Assembly: GCA_041656175.1 (NCBI GenBank)
Contig: JBBAEA010000048.1
Location: 1-22,842, forward strand
DNA from: JBBAEA01 sp041656175
GTDB taxonomy: Bacteria > Myxococcota_A > Bradymonadia > UBA4248
Reading direction: 5' to 3'
Length of the DNA: 22,842 nt
Shown here in pieces: positions 14,527-22,794 of this stretch; position 1 is the first letter of the stretch, and each line of letters opens with the position of its first letter. The notes beneath the pieces are model-generated. The model did not search any database and had not been told where the DNA came from. It was given only the letters and a program-made list of their open reading frames with translations. The position numbers and the translations under genes were made by a program.

Positions 14527-14651
14527 ACCACGAAAAACACGAAAAACCACGAAAAATTCTTTTTTAGTCTTATAGAACCAGCTTGATTTGATAAAATCTT
14601 ACTTGCCTTTCGTGGTAAAAAAGCTTTCGAGCCTTTCGTGTTTTTCGTGGT
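14527..14651. repeat. Inverted repeat of CACGAAA motifs
   Basis: ACCACGAAAAACACGAAA (14527-14544) is perfectly inverted at 14634-14651. A second shorter pair, ACCACGAAA (14546-14554) and TTTCGTGGT (14608-14616), nests inside. The element lies between convergent genes. Repeats of CACGAA units of this general kind are seen between genes in many environmental bacteria; that comparison is from memory. Confidence 0.7.
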
Positions 14652-14681
14652 AAAAAAAAGACGTTATTGATGAATACCTTA

Positions 14682-14710
14682 GCGGGGTGTGGGGCAGCGC
14701 TCCACAAAAA
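14682..14710. repeat. Family B repeat fragment
   Basis: GCGGGGTGTGGGGCAGCGCTCC followed by ACAAAAAA repeats the motif at 191-216 and the reverse complement of the 17.3-kb array. It ends at the stop of the minus-strand HAD gene, where it may act as a weak 3' hairpin for that transcript. Confidence 0.55.
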
Positions 14711-14713
14711 ATA

Positions 14714-15247
14714 TTATTCAGCCCAAGCCCGAAGTTGGGCGATAATGGCTTCGATACTCATTCCTTGGGGATTCCATGGTCTTTTGAGCGAGAAAATTTG
14801 CCCGCCCGCGCCTTCCCAGCGCGGCTGGTAACCAGCGCGGTCGTCAATGAGCAAATGCCCTGCTTTTGAGCAAACTTCTTTGGGATGGCCAATGAGCATG
14901 CGCGTGGTTTGGAGTTGCTCGTGAACCCACTGCCATTTGCCAGCAGCACACTCGGGGAAGGGTGCGGGAGTCGTGAGCACGACGCAATCGGCACCCGTCT
15001 TTTGAGCCGCTTGCCAGAGTTCGTCTGTCCAAGGGAGTTTGGAGAGATTAGCCCACCATTGTATGCCTTGACTGCGAACGCGACCCCAAAAATCTCCTTT
15101 CGGAATTGACAATCCCCATTCTCCAACTTTAGCCCAGTCCGCTTCTGTGTATTGCTTGGGGTCGTCGCCAAACAAGAGAACTAAAGAGCGGTGAAGATCA
15201 ACTAAAACGCCATCGAGATCGAGAAAAATAACGCTTGGTTTTTGCAT
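14714..15247 (-). CDS. HAD-superfamily hydrolase, 5'(3')-deoxyribonucleotidase-like
   Basis: The 177-residue product carries the HAD motifs: motif I DLDGVLVD (D10, D12), motif II in VLTTP, a lysine in GHPKEVC as motif III, and motif IV LLIDDRAG. The small cap, the length and the WQWVHEQL...HPKEVC...LIDDRAGYQPRWEGAGG pattern resemble NT5C/5'-nucleotidase (deoxy) proteins that dephosphorylate nucleoside monophosphates. The substrate cannot be fixed from sequence. It is cytoplasmic. AAAGGA lies just upstream of the ATG. It starts 25 bp after the kinase gene stop and is almost surely co-transcribed with it. Confidence 0.85.
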   Translation of the reverse strand: MQKPSVIFLDLDGVLVDLHRSLVLLFGDDPKQYTEADWAKVGEWGLSIPKGDFWGRVRSQGIQWWANLSKLPWTDELWQAAQKTGADCVVLTTPAPFPECAAGKWQWVHEQLQTTRMLIGHPKEVCSKAGHLLIDDRAGYQPRWEGAGGQIFSLKRPWNPQGMSIEAIIAQLRAWAE

Positions 15248-15272
15248 GGGATCCTTTAATTAATGGTGAAAT

Positions 15273-17207
15273 TTAAATGTATTCACCTTTCAATGATTTT
15301 GGCAAACTATCGAGAATGTCGAGTACTTCTTGCATGGATTTGGGGCGTTTTGCAGCATCAGCCTGTAAACATCGGTCGACAAGTTCATCAAGAGCCTTTG
15401 GAATACAGGGTTCGATTTCTCTCAAATGCTCAAAAACGCCGCTGATTTGAGCGGTATAAATAGCAACGGTGGTGGGGCCATCGAAGGGGAGGCGCCGTGC
15501 AAAGCATTCGTAGCAAACTACACCAAAAGAGTAGATATCGGCCTGCTCGTTGATTTGCTCCCCGCGCGATTGTTCGGGCGCCATGTAGTAGGGGGTTCCT
15601 ATACCTTGTCCTGCAACGGTAAGCCCAGGATTTTCGCGCGATAAGGCTATGCCAAAATCCATAAGATAAGGGTGCCCGCTCGCACTTTCAATCATGATAT
15701 TGGCAGTTTTAAAATCGCGGTGTATGACTCCTTGGCTGTGGGCTTCACGCAAAGCTAGGGCTGCACAGCGCAAAATGTGAGTGCACTCCGCGTAAGGAAC
15801 GGGGCCAGACTTAAGTTTTTGGTACAGATTCTGTCCATCGATGTAGCGCATGGTAAAGAAGTACACGCCATCAATATGTTCGAGGTGGTAGGCGGGGAGT
15901 ATATACTCGTGGTCAAGATCGCGAGTAACCTTGAGTTCACGCTTAAAACGATGCAACCACGCCGAATCGTTGACGAGTTCGGGTCGCAATATTTTGAGAG
16001 CCAGAATTTCGGCTAGCGTGGTATCAAGAACTTTGTAAACCGTACCCGTCCCACCTGTGCCAAGTTCCTCCATGATTTGGTAGCGGCTGCGCGCGAGAAC
16101 GTTAAGAGCAGAGTTTTGCAGTGAGTTTCGCAATTCGGAGGATATGGCGCGGAAGTTCCCCGAGTTCGCGCGAGTAATAACACGCGTTTCCTTGGATGGG
16201 CTAGCAAGGATAATGGGGTTTTCTTCTGCAAGTTCAGGGCTAAGCACCTTCGTATTGGGCACGTGATAGAGCTGTTCCCCGCGATCAAAAACAGCGCTTC
16301 TTTCCTCTAAATCCGCTTGAATAGTTGGCTGAATCGCTATTGTGCGAAGCGGGGCTAAGGCTTCGGCGATAAGTTCGGGCGATTTTCGGTTGCCGATATT
16401 GAGCATCAGTTTTTGCAGTGCTTCGACGCACTTTTGCATCGACGCGTAACGTTGTTGGGGGCGCTCAGCTAAAGCGCGTTGGAAAAAATCAATCGTCGAT
16501 GTGAGTGCATCGCCAGGAATCAGCGCTCGATCAAGCTCCAGCATCATACCCATCCACTGCGGTTCCCACTCATCGGCTTGCTCCTTTGCCGTGAAGAGAC
16601 GATACAAAATTGCCGCTAGCGCGTAGATGTCACTGGCAAAATTCAGAGCTTTGCCTTGCCGCAACTCGGGAGGATCGAGTTTTTCGCAACCCCAAGTTTT
16701 AAAGCCAAAACGCTTTCGTAGAGCTGCTTCCAAAAAACCCGTAACGCTAAGGTTCCCATGCTCATCGATACCAATGTGATCAGGACGAAGCCCTAAGTGG
16801 AAGAAGTCTTTTTCGTGGAGGCGCTCCAAGATGCTCGCCGTCTCTAAGATAATGCTAGCCGAGTATTCAGCGGGAAGAGCGAAGTTTTTCGCGTTTTGTG
16901 CGTCAAGAACCTTGTCTAACGTAATATTGTTCAGAAAAGGGTAGAGCACATAGAACCCTAGCTCTTGGGAGGAACCCATCTCCAGAATTTCAACCACCCC
17001 GTCGATCTTATGCTGTGCGAACTCACGAGCAGCATCCTGAAAATACAGCTTTAGTTCTAGCGTCTGGGCGAGTTCAGCGCTTAGGCTTTCTATTATCATC
17101 AAGTCGCCTGCTGGGTCTCGAACGACGCGGCGCATAAGGAACGGCGCGGATTTGAGCACATCAACAGTTCTTAGATTTTGGAGCTGCTCTAGGTCATCGA
17201 ACATCAT
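15273..17207 (-). CDS. Tandem pseudokinase - Ser/Thr protein kinase
   Basis: The 644-residue product has two kinase folds. The N-terminal one (about 20-290) is a predicted pseudokinase: HRD reads H137-L-G139, the following Asn is lost (RPDHIGI), DFG is replaced by VTGF, and only the PPE and DIYAL landmarks remain. A linker (about 290-372) follows. The C-terminal kinase (about 375-640) is complete by motif: G-loop GTGGTGTVY, K405 (ALKIL), HRDFKTANI with D498, D517-FG, GTPYYMAPEQ and DIYSFG. This is a Hanks-type/PknB-like kinase that would phosphorylate Ser or Thr. No TM or signal peptide is visible, so it is soluble. Two ATGs stand in tandem at the start and the ribosome binding site is weak. 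It is followed by the HAD gene and is a candidate source of phosphothreonine for the FHA proteins at 1749-5303. Confidence 0.92.
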   Translation of the reverse strand: MMFDDLEQLQNLRTVDVLKSAPFLMRRVVRDPAGDLMIIESLSAELAQTLELKLYFQDAAREFAQHKIDGVVEILEMGSSQELGFYVLYPFLNNITLDKVLDAQNAKNFALPAEYSASIILETASILERLHEKDFFHLGLRPDHIGIDEHGNLSVTGFLEAALRKRFGFKTWGCEKLDPPELRQGKALNFASDIYALAAILYRLFTAKEQADEWEPQWMGMMLELDRALIPGDALTSTIDFFQRALAERPQQRYASMQKCVEALQKLMLNIGNRKSPELIAEALAPLRTIAIQPTIQADLEERSAVFDRGEQLYHVPNTKVLSPELAEENPIILASPSKETRVITRANSGNFRAISSELRNSLQNSALNVLARSRYQIMEELGTGGTGTVYKVLDTTLAEILALKILRPELVNDSAWLHRFKRELKVTRDLDHEYILPAYHLEHIDGVYFFTMRYIDGQNLYQKLKSGPVPYAECTHILRCAALALREAHSQGVIHRDFKTANIMIESASGHPYLMDFGIALSRENPGLTVAGQGIGTPYYMAPEQSRGEQINEQADIYSFGVVCYECFARRLPFDGPTTVAIYTAQISGVFEHLREIEPCIPKALDELVDRCLQADAAKRPKSMQEVLDILDSLPKSLKGEYI

Positions 17208-17679
17208 GCAGAATCTTTGATACGTTCACGCTTGCGACTATATGTAGCGCAGGCTTCACAAGCGTAGCAAAGATTAGATTACACTGCAATGCATCGCTTC
17301 GCTATGCTTAGAACCCTTCCTCTCGTGGGGCTCTGCCCCACGCCCCGCTAAGGGCTATCGCCCTTAGAACCCTTCCTCTGTGCAGCGTCTTGATTTTATG
17401 GGCTTTATTTTGAATGCCTGCCTGACTTTCCTCTCGTGGGGCTCTGCCCCACGCCCCGCTTATGATTGGGGCTCTGCCCCACGCCCCGCTAAGGGCTATC
17501 GCCCTTAGAACCCTTCCTCTGTGCAGCGTCTTGATTTGATAGGCTTTATTTTGAATGCCTGCCTGACTTTCCTATCGTGGGGCGCTGCCCCACGCCCCGC
17601 TTCCTTTCGTGGGGCTCTGCCCCAATGAATCAGAGTTTCCCTAGCAAACTTGCTGTTTACTAGGGTGAATTTCGCTATT
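17208..17679. other. 472-bp intergenic region dominated by family B repeats
   Basis: The first 110 bp form the divergent-side upstream region of the kinase gene, with no convincing promoter. The rest is the repeat array described separately. There is no reading frame worth calling. Confidence 0.7.
17327..17642. repeat. Tandem family B hairpin array
   Basis: Two near-identical units of about 135 bp (17327-17461 and 17468-17602) repeat with a 141-bp period. Each contains TGGGGCTCTGCCCCACG, then CTAAGGGC-tatc-GCCCTTAG, then a spacer with TGCAGCGTCTTGATT and CTTTATTTTGAATGCCTG. A further half unit ends at 17642 with the boundary block that is inverted relative to 9566-9589. The few differences between units (such as TTATGGG against TGATAGG) suggest a fairly recent duplication. 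Confidence 0.85.
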
Positions 17680-20600
17680 TTAGTTTACTCCGCCTTCCTC
17701 GCGACAGAACTTATCGCAACCATCGCCAGAAATCAGGTTCCCGTCGTCACACTCTTCGTAGACTGCATCGACGATGCCATCACCACAGCGAGGCGCAAAC
17801 TTGCACTCGGCAGTACAACCAAAGTACTTACCATCATTAATGCCGTCGTCGCACTCTTCTTGGTGTAGGCTATCGACGATGCCATCGCCGCAGTACGGCG
17901 GCTTAAAACTACAATCGTGCGAGCAACCACCGTAGGAGCCATCGTTAATGCCATCATCACAAACTTCGCCCAAAAAGAGCGTTACGATGCCGTCACCACA
18001 ATATGGGCGCTTACAATCGTTGGTGCACATATCCAGATTGCTGTCATTTGCATCATCGCATTCCTCGCCTGCTTCCTTATCGACGTATGCATCACCGCAA
18101 CGCGAAATTTTACAGTTGATCAAACAGCGTTCACCTGGTGCCAAGCCAAGATCCCCGTCGCACTCCTCGCCTACAGCGCTATCAAGCACACCATTGCCAC
18201 AGAAGGCGAAAGTGCAGTCGCTTTGGCAATTGCCACCGGGGGGGTCGCAGTGTTCGGGATATTCAATTTTGTGATTACCGCAGTAGGGCTGAATCCGACA
18301 CGCCTTGCAACCCTCTTTGATAGCGTCTTCTTCGGGAAGCTTAGTATCGCACTCTTCCTCAGCAGTGATGATCCCATCCCCACATACGGAAGCGCAAGTC
18401 GCTGTACCCATGTTGAGGAAGCCAGCAAGCGTTAACTTAAAGTTAGAGCCTGTCATATGCCGCTCAGCGTGGAACAATACAATGGAGTAAATACCGTCCT
18501 CGAAAATATTAAAGCGAGAATCCCACTTTTTACCAGTACTTGCATGCGTCGCGTTACCTAAGGTAACCGAACCGCTTACTGGCGGATGCAGCCCACCGAG
18601 GTCAAGAGCAAGTTTGCCGTTAATAAAGACCCAAACATCGTCGTCGCCACTAAAGGAGAGCGTCTCACCACCGCGGTATTGGAAATAGGCTTGAAACTCC
18701 GAGGTAAAGCCGTAGTTATGCGGGGGATCGTGGTAGTAGTTTCCATACCCCTTATTGTCCAGATTAAAGAAGGACGTGGATTCATAGACGTAAGTTAATC
18801 CCGTGGGATCCAAGGCGAGATCTTGTTCCAACTCAAGTTTATCGGGAATAACGATGTTTACGTTCTCGACGGAACGATACCACATGTTGAAGGATTCCTC
18901 GCAAGAAATCTGCGACCCGTATGGTAAGGAAATACTAGCCTTATTCATGACAGGTCTTCCATCGGGACCAAGTTCGTTCTCGACTAAACCTAAAGTAGCT
19001 CCACTCCCGTCGTATCGGTCAAAATCGGGATGCCCCCTGCCCGCAAAGAAGCAACCTGGCGTCATCGCAGCGACTTGTTCCGCACTGAAGTACCCAGCGC
19101 CAGCGCCTTGTTCGTAATAAGAGCGGAAATCGCGGTATACGATGGGCACAAAAATACTTTTGGGGGGCTGACCTGTGAATTTTGTACACTCGTAGCCCGC
19201 TTCTATTTTACATTCCGAGCTACAGCCGTCACCTGAAATTAAGTTGCCATCATCGCACTCTTCGCCTGCAATCCACATCGTAATGCCGTCGCCGCAAACG
19301 GGTTTGCACTCTCCGTCGCTGCAGCTAAAGATGGGTTCAATTTCGCAAAGCGGACTACAGCCATCCCCCGCATGCATATTGCCGTCATCACAGTCCTCAA
19401 GACCTTCGCGTACGCCGTTTCCACACACCGCATGAACGCATGGAGCGCCTGGCGTTGGACAGTGCCAGCCCTGCTCTAGCTTACACTGCGCATTGCACCC
19501 GTCACCTGAAATTAAGTTGCCATCGTCGCATTGCTCCAAACCTTCGATTTTACTATCTCCACATTGCGTGCGCACACATGGGCTGCTCGGTGTTGGGCAA
19601 TGCCATCCTTCTTCTAGTTTACACTGCGCACTGCAACCATCGCCAGAATTTGCGTTACCATCGTCGCACTCCTCCAAGCCTTCAATGATATCATTGCCAC
19701 AGGTAGTATGCACACATGCGAGACCAGGCGTTGGACAATGCCAGCCCTCCTCGAGTTGGCAGCGTTCATCGCAACCGTCGCCTGAAACATAATTCCCATC
19801 ATCACAAAGCTCACCGCGTGCAACGATACCATCGCCGCAGTGGCTCGCAATACAAGGTTTGCCCTCTCTTGGGCAAATCCAGCCTGTTTCAAGCTTACAA
19901 TTACTCGTACAACCGTCGCCCGAAACCACGTTGCCGTCATCACACTGCTCGCCGCCTTCCAGATCAATAATGTCGTCGCCGCAGATAACTTGCTCACACG
20001 CTTGACCTGGTATGATACACTTAAACCCCGCTTCTATGCGGCAGGTTGGTGTGCAGCCGTCATCGGCAATGGTGTTGCCATCATCGCACTGCTCGCCCTC
20101 ATCAAGTTGCCCGTTGCCGCAGCGCAGCTTAACGCAAGCGCCACCAGTCGCTGGGCAGAAATACCCTTCCTCTACTTTACAGTTTGCATCGCAACCATCA
20201 CCTGGAACGGTGTTGCCGTCATCACATGATTCTTCGTGTGTAACTCTAGCATCGCCGCAGAATGTGCCAAGCCCCGAGCAGTCGCGAAGACATGCGTTGT
20301 AACCACCAGTATTATGATCATCCCCATCATCGCATTTCTCGTACTCAGCCTGAACTATGGCGTCACCGCATCTTCCCGGGAACATACAGTTGGACGCACA
20401 CCCAGTTTCTCCATAGCCCGCATCATTATAGTCGCCGTGATCACAGTCTTCCCCTTCATCGATAAAGCTATTACCGCAACCAACAGGGACGCAACTACCT
20501 CCCATGTAGGGGCAAACGTAGCCGTCTTCAACTTGACAGCTTTCGTCGCAGCCATCGCCGTTGTTTTTGTTATAGTCGTCGCATTGCTCCCCCTCATCGC

Positions 20601-21030
20601 GATCGACAAAGCCGTCCCCGCAGCCATCTTCTACAACGACTATTTTCTTACAATGATAACCGCTGCTATCACATTCATATCCAGCTTCTATTTGGCAATG
20701 ATCGTCACAACCATCGCCTGCAACGGCGTTGCCATCATCGCAAGATTCGCCCTCATCGAGATGCCTGTTGCCGCACTTGGATACTTCTTCTTGTTTATAA
20801 CATAGACGTCCTACTTCGGGACAGAGCCAGCCACTCTCAATAAGACACAGAGAACTACAACCGTCGCCCGATGCATCGTTGCCATCATCGCACTCCTCGC
20901 CTTCATCTAATTGCTTGTTGCCACAGCTATCATCCCCTATAATCACCGTGTTTCCACTGTTCACTTCCTCTGTGCAAGCCAAAAGCTGCCCAAATGCGAG
21001 CACACACAAGACCCAAAACACTCTTTTCAT
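17680..21030 (-). CDS. Giant Cys-rich lipoprotein: DUF4215 repeats flanking a fibro-slime domain
   Basis: The 1116-residue product starts with MKRVFWVLCVLAFGQLLAC, a lipoprotein signal with lipobox LLAC and Cys19, so it is predicted to be exported and lipid-anchored, probably at the outer surface. I count 13 Cys-rich repeats of the CGxxxxDxGExCDDGNxxxGDGC type (DUF4215/myxococcus Cys-rich) before residue 620. A fibro-slime domain follows (about 625-872), with the hallmark GDDDVWVFINGKLALDLGG near 790-815 and FHAERHMTGSNF after it. Seven more diverged repeats close the protein. Such repeats are disulphide-rich and typical of secreted proteins in Myxococcota; fibro-slime domains occur in adhesins and cellulose-associated proteins. 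Start ATG 21030 has GAGGAG 5 nt upstream. Repeats 9-11 are nearly identical (KLEEGWHCPTP), pointing to recent internal duplication. No enzyme motif is seen. Confidence 0.92.
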   Translation of the reverse strand: MKRVFWVLCVLAFGQLLACTEEVNSGNTVIIGDDSCGNKQLDEGEECDDGNDASGDGCSSLCLIESGWLCPEVGRLCYKQEEVSKCGNRHLDEGESCDDGNAVAGDGCDDHCQIEAGYECDSSGYHCKKIVVVEDGCGDGFVDRDEGEQCDDYNKNNGDGCDESCQVEDGYVCPYMGGSCVPVGCGNSFIDEGEDCDHGDYNDAGYGETGCASNCMFPGRCGDAIVQAEYEKCDDGDDHNTGGYNACLRDCSGLGTFCGDARVTHEESCDDGNTVPGDGCDANCKVEEGYFCPATGGACVKLRCGNGQLDEGEQCDDGNTIADDGCTPTCRIEAGFKCIIPGQACEQVICGDDIIDLEGGEQCDDGNVVSGDGCTSNCKLETGWICPREGKPCIASHCGDGIVARGELCDDGNYVSGDGCDERCQLEEGWHCPTPGLACVHTTCGNDIIEGLEECDDGNANSGDGCSAQCKLEEGWHCPTPSSPCVRTQCGDSKIEGLEQCDDGNLISGDGCNAQCKLEQGWHCPTPGAPCVHAVCGNGVREGLEDCDDGNMHAGDGCSPLCEIEPIFSCSDGECKPVCGDGITMWIAGEECDDGNLISGDGCSSECKIEAGYECTKFTGQPPKSIFVPIVYRDFRSYYEQGAGAGYFSAEQVAAMTPGCFFAGRGHPDFDRYDGSGATLGLVENELGPDGRPVMNKASISLPYGSQISCEESFNMWYRSVENVNIVIPDKLELEQDLALDPTGLTYVYESTSFFNLDNKGYGNYYHDPPHNYGFTSEFQAYFQYRGGETLSFSGDDDVWVFINGKLALDLGGLHPPVSGSVTLGNATHASTGKKWDSRFNIFEDGIYSIVLFHAERHMTGSNFKLTLAGFLNMGTATCASVCGDGIITAEEECDTKLPEEDAIKEGCKACRIQPYCGNHKIEYPEHCDPPGGNCQSDCTFAFCGNGVLDSAVGEECDGDLGLAPGERCLINCKISRCGDAYVDKEAGEECDDANDSNLDMCTNDCKRPYCGDGIVTLFLGEVCDDGINDGSYGGCSHDCSFKPPYCGDGIVDSLHQEECDDGINDGKYFGCTAECKFAPRCGDGIVDAVYEECDDGNLISGDGCDKFCREEGGVN

Positions 21031-21167
21031 GACTGCTCCTCAAAAGTTAATATTTCCCCAGCCTAAACCGTAGCAAAACACAGATAAAAAAGCAAAAACA
21101 ATTTTTCGCGATACCTCAATAAACCACAGCTTCCTTAAAAGAGATTTTCTTCAAAGCTCCCAGTATC

Positions 21168-22154
21168 TCAAAAAAACACGTGACGTAAACCCAAAAACAA
21201 GCGTTCAAAACTCAGCAACGCATTGGCATTTCCCAAAAGTGCAGCATGTATTTCGTCGCACAATAACATACAACGATGTATATGCGAACTCTCCGTGTGC
21301 CTAGCACGTTTGAGCAAAGATTGACGCTGGTGTTCTAGTGAAAGCGTCGCATTTTCATCGTTTTGTAATATTAATAAATCACGCAAATACGCCGTTAATA
21401 ATAATAATAATTGTGAATGTATTTCCTTATCTTTACTAATGGTATCGGCAAGTGCAAAGCAGTCCAGCGCATGCGAAAGATTTGTAATATCATCGAAGCG
21501 CTCCAAAATCCGTTCACTATGAGAGCCCTCGCTCAGCTCAATGGCATCCGACAAACTGCCCAAACTAAGCGCCGCAATCGCTTGCGCCTTCTCGCGCGCA
21601 CAACCGCGCTGCGTCAAAAACTCCTGCACCTCTACTTGGCTAAAGGGCGCAAAACGCAAAATCTGACAACGACTTATAATGGTAGGCAAGAGCCGCTGCT
21701 CCTGGTCGGTTATCAAAATGAAACTTGTCCGCGTCGTCGGTTCCTCAAGCGTTTTAAGCAAAGCATTAGCCGCCGCAATCTGCATCAAATGCGCATCATG
21801 AATAATAACCATACGCCGACTTGCCTCGTAAGGCTGATACGCAACACTCTGTTGCAGCTCACGAATTCGATCGATACTTATACTCGCCGTTTCCGTCTTG
21901 AGCTCCAAAAAGTCTGGATGCTGCCCCTCCGCCACGCGCCGACAATGCCGACATTCCTTGCAACGCGCCCATTCCTTATCCGCCGGCCTCGAGCGCTCGC
22001 AAAAATTCACCTGCACAAACGCCCTCGCAAGCATCGCTTTGCCTATCCCGCTTCGCCCCATAAACAAAAGCGCATGATGCACCCTATCCTTGCGCAACGC
22101 ATGCATCAACCCGCGTTTTATGGCTTCGTGTCCTAAAATATCATCAAACAGCAT
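21168..22154 (-). CDS. holB: DNA polymerase III subunit delta'
   Basis: This is the clamp-loader subunit that helps load the beta clamp. The 328-residue product has the AAA+ layout: HHALLFMGRSGIGKA with Walker A K39, zinc-binding Cys at 52, 65, 68 and 71, a degenerate Walker B (VIIHDAH, usual in delta'), NALLKTLEEP, and the arginine-finger motif SRCQ. The C-terminal helical domain is divergent, as is normal. GAGGAG lies 7 nt before ATG 22154, inside the end of folB. The two frames overlap by 11 nt, which implies translational coupling. Confidence 0.93.
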   Translation of the reverse strand: MLFDDILGHEAIKRGLMHALRKDRVHHALLFMGRSGIGKAMLARAFVQVNFCERSRPADKEWARCKECRHCRRVAEGQHPDFLELKTETASISIDRIRELQQSVAYQPYEASRRMVIIHDAHLMQIAAANALLKTLEEPTTRTSFILITDQEQRLLPTIISRCQILRFAPFSQVEVQEFLTQRGCAREKAQAIAALSLGSLSDAIELSEGSHSERILERFDDITNLSHALDCFALADTISKDKEIHSQLLLLLTAYLRDLLILQNDENATLSLEHQRQSLLKRARHTESSHIHRCMLLCDEIHAALLGNANALLSFERLFLGLRHVFF

Positions 22155-22515
22155 TCCCGCTCCTCGCCCGCTTCAAGCGCACTGCAACCCAAAAACTCTC
22201 GCTCCCCGCCGCATGCAGCCACTTGGACAACTTCACATCCACGCTGCGCACCCCCGCATAAGTCAGCAAACGCTCCACCATCGCGTCGCACAGCCGTTCT
22301 AGAAGCTTCACACGCTTTGTGCAAGCCAGCTCCAAAATATCGCCAATCAAAAACTCGTAGTTCAGTGCATCATCCACCTCATCACTCTTAAAACAAGGCA
22401 ACTCATCGATTTCCACCACCGCCGTTAGCTTATACTTCGTCCCTTCGCGCCCCTCCCGCTCATACACACCGTGGTAGCCGTAAAATTCTAGATCTTCAAT
22501 GATGATTTGTGGCAT
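22144..22515 (-). CDS. folB: Dihydroneopterin aldolase
   Basis: This enzyme converts 7,8-dihydroneopterin to 6-hydroxymethyl-7,8-dihydropterin and glycolaldehyde in folate synthesis. The 123-residue product has the normal length. It shows the family pattern IIIEDLEFYGYHGVYERE (Glu 19 and 21 near the pterin site), DDALNYEFL, VKLLERLCDAM and the C-terminal lysine in KLSKW. It is a cytoplasmic, usually octameric enzyme. The start at 22515 has only a weak AAAGG about 9 nt upstream. It is the first gene of a two-gene unit with holB. Confidence 0.9.
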   Translation of the reverse strand: MPQIIIEDLEFYGYHGVYEREGREGTKYKLTAVVEIDELPCFKSDEVDDALNYEFLIGDILELACTKRVKLLERLCDAMVERLLTYAGVRSVDVKLSKWLHAAGSESFWVAVRLKRARSGNAV

Positions 22516-22557
22516 TGCTAAAACCTTTTTTCTTCTGTTTTGTGGGGGGCTTCGCCG

Positions 22558-22689
22558 CCCCTACGCGCAAGCTTCCCTCATGATCGGCGGCTTCGCGCAA
22601 GATTTTATGCATTGTATGCGCTAAAACGCGCATCCAATGCATAAAATGCGCTCAGGCGCCGCTCCTTCAGGTGATCTTGCGCTACCCCC
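22558..22689. repeat. Hairpin cassette, family C, copy 2
   Basis: It has the same 19-bp left end (22558-22576) and 20-bp right end (22670-22689) as copy 1 at 11806-11935. The interior is a different palindrome: ATTTTATGCATTGTATGCGC (22602-22621) with GCGCATCCAATGCATAAAAT (22628-22647), 19 of 20 bases pairing around a 6-nt loop. An outer GCGGC/GCCGC pair adds to it. Confidence 0.82.
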
Positions 22690-22743
22690 CAGAGGCACGT
22701 CGCGCGAAAGTTTTCTATAACATCGTAGCCAAGAGAGCTTTGC

Positions 22744-22794
22744 ACGGGGGGAAACATCTTTTCTTTGTGCCAAAGAAAAGATGTTTCCCCCCGT
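22744..22794. repeat. Perfect 24-bp hairpin
   Basis: Bases 22744-22767 are the exact reverse complement of 22771-22794, with a 3-nt loop. The stem runs from ACGGGGGGAAAC to CTTTTCTTTG. The inner CTTTTCTTTG/CAAAGAAAAG is shared with the arms of family A (5498-5507). No T-run follows on either side, so it is not a classical terminator. Confidence 0.85.

Noticed and set aside
17327..17602. CRISPR-like repeated units
   Set aside because: There are only two long units of about 135 bp, made of hairpins with no short repeats separated by unique spacers and no cas genes; this is a tandem duplication of a dispersed repeat.
17917..20805. Many long open frames on the + strand, some with hydrophobic translations
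   Set aside because: They lie opposite the 1116-residue Cys-rich lipoprotein; its repeated GAT/GGC/TGC codons keep the complementary frames open. None has a ribosome binding site or a recognisable family.
21417..22136. 239-codon open frame on +
   Set aside because: It is entirely antisense to holB, which has unmistakable conserved motifs, and its Arg/Leu/Thr/Asn-rich translation resembles no family.
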